DNA of 64,000 nucleotides from Crambe crambe. Taxonomy: Eukaryota; Porifera; Demospongiae; Poecilosclerida; Crambeidae. Under the pieces are notes generated by a model that searched no databases, was not told the DNA's origin, and saw only the letters and a list, made by a program, of their open reading frames with translations. A program made the translations under genes and the position numbers. The stretch's first letter is position 1; every line of letters starts with the position of its first letter. Where the stretch lies: the NCBI GenBank assembly GCA_963924555.1, contig OZ004591.1:6200001-6264000 (forward strand), in the 5' to 3' direction. Positions 57,137 to 64,000 of this stretch are shown here, in pieces.

Positions 57137-57568
57137 GGTTATTGAGCCCCACCCAGTAAATTTTGGTTTGATCAGTTACTAGGGATCGGCTAGTCTGGCG
57201 TTGCTGACTCTTTACTTTCCTTTTATTGGTGAAAGTTGCGACAGTCAGATACCTAACCAGCAAGATGAAATTATCCCTGGTGTGTGCTTCTTCAGGTACC
57301 TCTGTCATCTTCATTAAGTAAAGCCATGGGGAAGGTATTCATACACGTAAGCTACCTTGATACTGACATAGATACTATCCTATCTATGAATTAGTCTGGC
57401 GCAGCCAGCCCCAAGCACTTCCGGTGTCGCAGCGAAAATGTTCCCACGCGCGATTGTTCCACAGGAACAAAAATGCTAGCGTAGGAGTTCCACCCGGAAC
57501 AATCACGCATGCGCGAAAATGTTCCGCTGCCGCATGTATGTTCCTGCATTTTCCTGCCAAAACAATAA

Positions 57569-59410
57569 TGACTACAAAGAGAGCGGTGACGTATGATGAA
57601 GTTTATCAGTATTTGAGTAAGGCTGACTCGAAATACGCTGCTAACTGTTCAGAAAGCAGGAGGAGAGCTATAAGAAAATTTTCTAAGAATGTTGTACTGG
57701 TAGATGGAGTTCTCCATTATGATGAGAGGAAGTGGATCTCTGATTCTAAGCTTCAGCAACAAATATTGAAATCGATCCACAGTGATTCTAGTGGCGGGTG
57801 TCACTTTGGGAGAGATAAAACGAGAGAGAAAATAGCCAAGAGATACTACTGGCATGGAATGTATGATGATATTGATTTGTTTGTTAAAACCTGCATCGAT
57901 TGTCAGAAGGTAGCTATGGCAGCATCTTTAATATTATAAAGCAAAAAACTATGGTTATTATTTTTTCTCAGGCTAATCCTAAATTCATGAAATCATTTTC
58001 CACTTTGAAGCCAATTCCTATCTCGAGTACTTGGGATAGAATTGGGATTGATCTAATTGGCCCGCTTCCTGCTACAAGGAAAGGAAATAAGTCAGTTGTA
58101 ATACAGCAATAGCTAGCTATATGTTAGCCGCAGATTATCATGTGGTTTTGTGCCTGTTTTTTCCTGAACATAATTATTATGTAGCTATGCATGGCCTTAC
58201 TTGTTAGAATGTGCATGCATGCTAACTTTTATATTTTGTTTCAGATATATCATCACATGTATTGATTATTATTCCAAATGGGTGAAGGCCAAGGCATTGC
58301 CAACTAAGGAGGGTCATGGTGTGGCACAATTTTTATATTCATTGATTTGTAGGCATGGTGTACCAAATAAAGTCATGTCTGACCAGGGAAGAGAATTTAT
58401 TAATTCCGTTAATAGCCACCTTTTTAAAGTTACTGGAGTGAAACATTATATCACTGGCATATCACCCACAAACCAACGGTTTAGTCGAACGGTTTAATCA
58501 AACTTTACAAAGGTCCTTATTAAAAATGGTTGGACAAAATGAAAATGAGTGGGAAAGTTACCTCGATTCAGTTCTATTTTCATATCGAACAAGCAAGCAG
58601 GACTCAACGAAATATTCTCCTTTCTTTTTGCTCTATGGTCGTGAGCCAAGACTACCAGTAGATTTAATTATTGAAGAAAAAGAGGTGTGTATGTATGTAT
58701 GTACATGTATGTATGTATGTATGTATGTATGTATGTATGTATGTATGTATGTATCTGTGTGTGGGTTTCTTGATCAGCAATAATTATACATAGTAATGAT
58801 ATACAGGGAGATGATTTAGATGAAGACAAGAATGATGAAGGTGGAGCTGAGGTACTCAATTAATTTGGTGCATGAAAGAGGCACGATTGTCACAGGGGCA
58901 CCCTCCCATATCTTTTTATTACTAGCTCAACTGCATGTCTATGCAGGGAGATGATGGAGATCAAGATTTGAAAAGTGACCAGAATATGAAACAGTTGGTA
59001 AAAGTGGGAGATGATAAGGTAATAAAACAGTCATTGTGCATGTAGCTATAATAATTATTATAATAGTTGTTGCAGGAAGATGACTTAGAAGATCGGGTCA
59101 AGATGATGGTACAGCTAAGGAGCCAGTTGGATGTTCAGGTGAAGAGTAATGTGAAAGCTGCCCAAGAAAAGCAAAAGAAGCATTATGACAGATGGCACCA
59201 GGAAGGAAGTAGGCCAAAAAGTTTTGGTAAGGAACATGAAGAAGTTGTCTAAAAAGGGGGACAAAATGGCACCTAGCTAACTGGTTTGGCCCTTATGAGG
59301 TAGCAGAATGTATTGGCACTAACACATATCACTTGAAAAAGAAAGATGGAAAAGGTCGTTTGAAGGTTGCATATAGCTAGCAGTACAAGATTAAAACTCT
59401 TCAATGAAAG
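57569..59410 (+). pseudogene. Ginger integrase (H2C2 zinc finger plus DDE domain), frameshifted
   Basis: Exon 57569-57909 from ATGACTACAAAG encodes an HHCC zinc finger (HSDSSGGCHFGRDK to CIDCQK). Exon 57972-58094 has the first Asp (IGIDLIGPLPATRKG); exon from about 58246 has CIDYYSKWVKAKALP and the second Asp (MSDQGREFIN); the Glu follows in NGLVERFNQT near 58480, in another frame: a one-base shift between ITG and YHPQTNG near 58460 breaks the gene. The end of the core is YGREPRLPVDLII (58640). Acidic mini-exons follow (58807, 58946), and 59076-59400 holds the KAAQEKQKKHYDRW and WFGPYEVAECIG region typical of these integrases, with stops. Confidence 0.82.
58686..58756. repeat. (ATGT)n microsatellite
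   Basis: About 16 units of GTAT in an intron of the Ginger integrase, starting at the donor GAG|GTGTGT. Confidence 0.9.
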
Positions 59411-59675
59411 AGGTAAAAAGTATAGCTATAATTAGCTAATACTATAATGTATTATCCCAGAGTTAGATTCTACTCAACCTACAAAAGGGGATGTTGCTTC
59501 ATCCAAAAAAACAGATTTCAATTCTACTCCATTAGAAAGGAATAAAGATCAGTCATCTACTAAGAGTTTGCCATTCATTTATTCATGTTCACATGAGGTA
59601 TAACCCTTCTAGCTAGAAAAGTTTACAAATGAGATTAAACGTATTATACGTATTATGTTATTATAGGAATTAATA

Positions 59676-60985
59676 GATGCTTTAATTGATCAACTTACTG
59701 ATGACCACCTTCTCCGTTTATGGAAAAGTGGCGGTGATTTCAGGACAATTGATGCTGAATTGGATGACTTTTCTGAGGTATATGCATGCAGTTATGTACC
59801 AACTTTGTGACATCGGTTGGATACCTATTCTTGTTCAGCTTGAAAGTTGTATGTTGGGTGACGAACAACATTGTAACATATGCATGTATAAAAAAGTGGG
59901 TAGAAAGAGGAAATTACTAGAAGACTCTACCAATGGAGGCAAGAAATGCAGAAGTAATGGAGACCATAGTATCGAGTAAGCAGTGTATATTAAAATGAAT
60001 GACTTGACTGTGATTATACATGCAAGCAGTGTTTCAAGAGTTAATGTGCAAGCTCAACACCTATTTGAGAAAATACGGTCTCAGAAGAAGAGAGAGCTCA
60101 AGCATTCCAAGTATTATAATTACTGTTTTTGTGCAACAAGTGCAATCATGCACTTGTATTATTTTTAATATAGCTATGCAGGATGTATATTGATCTCACT
60201 GTTGGTGATACCTCCAAGAAACCGAAGAAAATTTCCAAATGGATACCTGATTTGGACTTTACCATGTTTAATAAGCAAAGCCTTCTTGATCCAGGACCTG
60301 TTGGGTGGATGACTGATACAATCATTAATGCTGCACAGATACTTATAAAGCAGCAATTTCCCCACATCCAAAGTCTTCAGGATGTACGTTCAGATGGGTG
60401 AATTCCTGCAAATCATTTATTCCAATAATCATTGGTTTATTATATCTTCTATTGGAGTCAGTCATCCCACTTTTGATAGCATGTATTCCTCAGTTCTTAC
60501 ATTGGGAAAAGTTCAAATTGCCTGTCTTCTCTGCACACCAGAGGATTTAATTAAAGTCAGAATTATGGATGTTTCAAAACAAGCATATTGATATCTATAA
60601 TCATTATGTTCCTATTGTAGGTGGGTGGCTATGATTGTGGACTATTTGCCATTGCTTTCGCCACAGCAGAAGCACATGGAAAAGATCCCGATGTGTGCAA
60701 TTTTAATCAGGCTGCAATGAGACAACATCTTTACAGATGCTTCTCATCTAGGAAACTAACACCCTTCCCTGAGAAAGAGCATAGCAGAGCTGGTGGTTTG
60801 AAATCAGAAGATGATAGCTATTCCAGTGCATTGCAATTGTAGAATGCCAGAAATTAATGATGTCCCTATGACTGAATGTAGTGTGTGTCTAAAGTGGTTT
60901 TATGTTGGATGTTGCCATTACACTGATGAACAGTTGAACAATTCTGATGTGGAATGGCTATGTCAGTTTTGTAAGAACAACTAGC
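59676..60985 (+). pseudogene. Ginger Ulp1-like cysteine peptidase with C-terminal PHD finger
   Basis: Exons in plus: 59676-59776 (ELIDALIDQLTDDHLLRLWK), 60182-60383 (RMYIDLTVGDTSKKPKKISK, WMTDTIINAAQILIKQQFPH), about 60405-60590 (NNHWFIISSIG with the catalytic His; TFDSMYSS with the Asp), and from 60621 (GGYDCGLFAIAFATAEAHGK with the catalytic Cys). This is the C48/Ulp1 triad H-D-C of SUMO/NEDD8-type proteases. The peptidase frame stops at 60840, yet a PHD-like zinc stretch continues in the next frame (CSVCLKWFYVGCCH, WLCQFCK, to 60980), so a splice or frameshift lies near 60830. Role in transposition is unknown; a deubiquitin-like function in protecting or maturing the transposase is inference. 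Confidence 0.72.
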
Positions 60986-61394
60986 TAACTAGCTATTTAT
61001 GACTACGGTAGTAATGTTCTCAGCATACAAAGGGCTATAATAATAAGATTAACTATGCATGCAGATCTGCAAACCTGCTAGGCGGAACACAACCGCTATT
61101 ATCTGTATGAACCGGAATTTTTTCGCTAGCTCGTTAGTTCCGCGATCCGGGGGAACTATCACGCTGCCCGGAACAAATTCGCTGTTACACCGGTCCTGAC
61201 GATACGATCGGACGACATATCGAGCCGGCCCACCCAATTTGCTTTGACGACCTTTTACCAGTTGAATCCAGATCCCGAAGTGGGCCTGGGGTAGTCTCGT
61301 AGCCAGACTAGAAGTGGAGAGGGAAAATCCAACTCACCAAACTTTTATCAACCGAATCAAAAATATATATATACTTGAAGGCAATAAAGACCAT

Positions 61395-63765
61395 CTACTT
61401 GTGGTGATGAGAATAATGTTGGTAATCAACATGCTCAGGGCTATAAGTGATCCTGGCTACACTGGGCATCACCAGAACTCTGGAGGTTCTCTTGGACACA
61501 GGGAGTCTTCCAACAGGCGTTTCCAAACTGGAAGTGGTCAGGCTCTTCCTAGGCACACTTGAAGCAGCGGTCCTTTCCAGCCTTGGTGAGTAAAGGCCTC
61601 CTAAGTCACAAGGAAACGGCACAGCACTTCCTTCATTGATAGGAGGAGTGGGGATCATACTAGTCGACCCTGCCGATGATGAGCGAGTGTGACCAATCTT
61701 ATCCAAAGTGAGTTTTTTATCAGTTGACATAGAGTTTCTTCCCTGATTCATACCGCGATGAGTGGGAACTGGGCTCCAAGATACAGGACTTCTCGTTCCT
61801 GTGTTGGTGTCCATGTTGAACCTGTAGTAGTCCTGGGGACTTGTAGTTCGACGTAAACCCAGATCAGCACTTCGTCTACCACCATGCATCCCATATTTTC
61901 CATCCCCTCCTCCTCCTCCTCCTCGTGCAAGATGTGAGGCAGTGTTATCATAAACCTTCCGAGAGAACTTGGGAGCCCCACTTGCCTCCTTCTCTGCCAA
62001 GCACCGTCTTCTAGTGGCCGTGTTGAAGTACATCATGATCCACACCCAGATCCTCTCAGGTATCAAGCAACACAGCCAGCTCTGCAAAGACACACCACAG
62101 AAGAAACAATAGTCAATGTGGGACCAACAAAAAGTGGGATGAGACATGGTTCCACAGTATGCATGCATCAGTTTCTAAGGTAACAATGTCAAAACAAAGC
62201 TGATAATATGTATAGTATATACCTGTAATGCATGAGGCCAGTATCCACATACTCTGCTCTTGATGCCAAGGGTTGCTATGGCATGACGGACATAAGTCTC
62301 TGGTGAGGGTGTGAAGATGGTGGGAGACATTCCTGGTTGTGCCACAAAGCATGGAAGGAGAGTCTAATGAAATAGACACTATAATGGCCTTTTAGTATTA
62401 ATAAAGTGGGTACCATTTAGAATATAGTAGGCATTATTTAGAATAACATTGCACCTACTTGCACAGAGATTCCTTTGTGTCTATTCTCGTAATAAAGTGT
62501 CCGAGAGAAACTATCCACATATGCCTGCAAAATAATGACCAAAATCAAAAATCAAAACTTCAAAGATATTTCAGCTGACCATGGAGGCAGTGTACTCAGC
62601 TGTGAGGGGTATGGGAGGAGTTGATGCAGCCACCGAGCAGACATTGATGATAGCTCCTCTCTCCCTCTCCAGCATCTGCGGGAGGAGCAGGTGTGTCATG
62701 ACAGTGATGGCAGTCACATTGGCATCCATCATTTGCCACATTCGCTGGTGGGGGACCAGGGCAAAGTACTGAGGATGGTCGTATCGGATTGCCACATCAT
62801 TCACTATAGAGATCAATGTCAAAAATAATTATAATGATACAGTGAATCCAGTTATTGGTCATACACTTATTCTGCTCTTTAAAGTGGTCACATTGATTTA
62901 ATCTGGAGGTCATGTGACTTCTACATTATGGTCTACAAAATAATCAGCGATTGTCTACCCAGTCTCACTATAGCACTGACCCAACATCCCTACCTCACTC
63001 GATCTCAAGACCTCACTGACCCCATGTTTCTACCTCACTAGAACATATCCCCATCTCGATTAAAAAATCACTAACCCAAATATCCACTTCACTATTGCAC
63101 TGACCCAATATCCACTTCCCTATTGCACTGACCCATGTCCACCTCACTAATGCACTGACCCAATATCCCTACATCAAGATCCTTCAAAGTATCCTCAACA
63201 TCTTGGTAGACTTTGCCTCCCAGTGAGAAGTCAGCATATATCCCGTAAGTCTGCACACTGTACTTGGTCTCTAAAGGGAAGGAGAGAGTGAACCATTTGC
63301 TCTGACATGAGCACCAGTAGCCTTGAATAGTTCTCAAGGATATAAGTACCTCGAGATATCACTTACGTAGATCACTAATGATGTTAACAAGATCATCATA
63401 AGATCTGCTTATAAGAACCACATTCATCTTCCTCTTTGCAAACTTTAAAAAAAAAAATACAGTCAACAAGGAATTGAAAATCACTAAATAATACTCACCT
63501 CATGAGCATATGCCAGACCTATTCCTGAAGTTCCTCCTGTGATTACTGCCCACTCTCCATACCTCCCGCCCAAGTCTCTATTGCTAGCTCTGCCAAAGGG
63601 AATGAAATAGGTTCTAAATCCACTACAGGCACGGATCACCAGCCTGGCTACGTTCTTGGCGCCGTACAATACACCAGCATAAAATAGATAATCCAGAACC
63701 TCATTTAGAGGTCCCAATACGCCGTTAACTAACTCGAAAACCCCTCCGTCAGCCATCAGTGTCAC
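61395..63765 (-). CDS. HSDL1: HSDL1-like short-chain dehydrogenase with long C-terminal tail
   Basis: Seven exons: 63499-63765, 63367-63442, 63160-63270, 62580-62803, 62459-62524, 62223-62363, 61395-62081; 523 residues against about 330 in human HSDL1. The SDR cofactor motif TGGTSGIG is at 76-83; VLISRSYDDL and DVGILVNDVA follow; the catalytic Ser is in INVCSVAAS. The YxxxK motif reads Y222-T-A-S-M226: Tyr is present, Lys is Met. SRTLYYENRHKGISVQ and GYWPHALQSWLCCLIPERIW align with HSDL1 to its end. The last exon adds about 190 residues of Ser/Gly/Arg-rich tail (ARGGGGGGDGKYGMHGGRRS) found in no SDR I know. Start: MTLMADGG; Met4 is possible. Likely enzymatically impaired, as human HSDL1 is thought to be. 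Confidence 0.85.
62985..63160. repeat. Short tandem repeat in HSDL1-like intron 3
   Basis: Six or more units around CTATTGCACTGACCCAATATCC and CACCTCACTA with 25-40 bp spacing. The array reaches the donor of exon 3 (CACTGACCCAATATCC), so the donor itself is inside a repeat copy. Confidence 0.75.
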
Positions 63766-63859
63766 GAAAGACTCTATTTAATGCACACCATCATGGGAAC
63801 TTTATTTAATGCTCACCAACAGAAGAGGTCATTAAGGTCGATTGATTCTGCATAGGAAA
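63766..63859. promoter_or_regulatory. 94-bp divergent promoter of HSDL1-like and UQCRH-like genes
   Basis: Start codons of the two genes face away from each other with 94 bp between. Contains a repeated CTNTATTTAATGC phrase (63769-63783 and 63799-63814). Confidence 0.6.
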
Positions 63860-64000
63860 ATGGCGGAGGAAGAACAAGACGTAGCTGTAGAAGAGGAGGA
63901 AGAAGAGGATGTAGAAGAGGAGGAAGAGGAGGTTAGAGACTTATTTGTATTTTATGTATTTTAAATTTCGATTGATTATGACAGGATTTGCTAGACCCTC
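63860..64000 (+). CDS. UQCRH: Cytochrome bc1 hinge protein (UQCRH)-like, 3' partial
   Basis: Exon 1 is 63860-63931 (24 codons, MAEEEQDVAVEEEEEEDVEE then EEEE), exon 2 starts at 63985 (DLLDP) and runs off the window. The acidic N-terminus leading into EEEEDLLDP resembles the hinge protein of respiratory complex III, where EEEEELVDPL precedes the cysteine-paired helices. That part lies outside the window, so the call rests on 29 residues and could be another acidic protein. Confidence 0.55.

Larger units (their letters stand above)
57425..61189 (+). mobile_element. Ginger-type DNA transposon, complete ends
   Basis: 3765 bp. Left end TGTCGCAGCGAAAATGTTCC, right end GGAACAAATTCGCTGTTACA (inverted TGTAACAGCGAATTTGTTCC), bounded exactly by CCGG at 57421-57424 and 61190-61193. 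Ends starting TGTNR, a CCGG four-base duplication, a gypsy-like integrase and a Ulp1 peptidase fit the Ginger group of cut-and-paste transposons. It lies between the start of the Kelch-kinase gene and the end of the HSDL1-like gene. Both coding parts are damaged, so this copy is non-autonomous now. Confidence 0.88.

Noticed and set aside
57425-61189. Gypsy-type LTR retrotransposon, suggested by the integrase
   Set aside because: No long terminal direct repeats, no reverse transcriptase or protease of retroelements; instead short inverted ends and CCGG duplications.
1-64000. tRNA, rRNA or snRNA genes
   Set aside because: No A/B-box cloverleaf, rRNA or snRNA signature was noticed on reading; a tRNAscan or Infernal run would be needed to exclude them.

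Overview
The window is nuclear DNA of an animal, most likely a demosponge related to Amphimedon. I infer this from intron-containing animal orthologues (COG6, UVRAG, PIX, AGFG, ANKRD42, HSDL1, UQCRH), many very short introns, head-to-head gene pairs less than 100 bp apart, AT-rich DNA, and a Kelch plus TKL-like kinase gene family. I had no database, so the species is not proven.

Layout. 1-3.0 kb: 3' part of a proline-rich adaptor-like gene (+). 3.5-5.8 kb: F-box/WD40 gene (-), whose start codon lies 58 bp from that of the ANKRD42 orthologue (+, 5.8-8.4 kb). 8.5-10.4 kb: intronless COG6 (+). 10.6-17.4 kb: UVRAG (+, 14 exons). 17.5-25.8 kb: PIX-type Rho-GEF (-), head-to-head with AGFG (+, 26.2-31.0 kb). 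31.3-33.9 kb: Kelch gene (+) with an in-frame TGA. 34-38 kb: a scrap zone with a kinase pseudogene, orphan kinase exons, a MULE-type MITE, a duplicated piece of the HSDL1-like gene and the 3' end of an unknown gene. 38.1-57.1 kb: one Kelch-coiled-coil-kinase gene (-), five exons, paralogous exon by exon to the 31.3 kb Kelch gene, with introns of 4.3 and 11.9 kb filled with nested transposons. 57.4-61.2 kb: Ginger-type DNA transposon with intact CCGG target duplications. 61.4-63.8 kb: HSDL1-like gene (-), head-to-head with the start of a UQCRH-like gene (+).

The housekeeping genes concern membrane traffic and signalling: COG6 (Golgi tethering), UVRAG (Vps34 complex), AGFG (ArfGAP and clathrin adaptor), PIX (Rac/Cdc42 GEF). 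I see no operon-like logic; neighbours share promoters rather than a pathway.

The most unusual material is in the two large introns of the Kelch-kinase gene: a TTAA-flanked DDE element, a 9.35-kb segment bounded by an exact 10-bp duplication, a 3.3-kb minisatellite present in both orientations, and a decayed transposon whose protein fragments resemble both the N-terminal RING/zinc region and the catalytic core of RAG1. Splice sites were assigned by eye from phase and GT/GC-AG consensus and protein similarity; exon ends are predictions.
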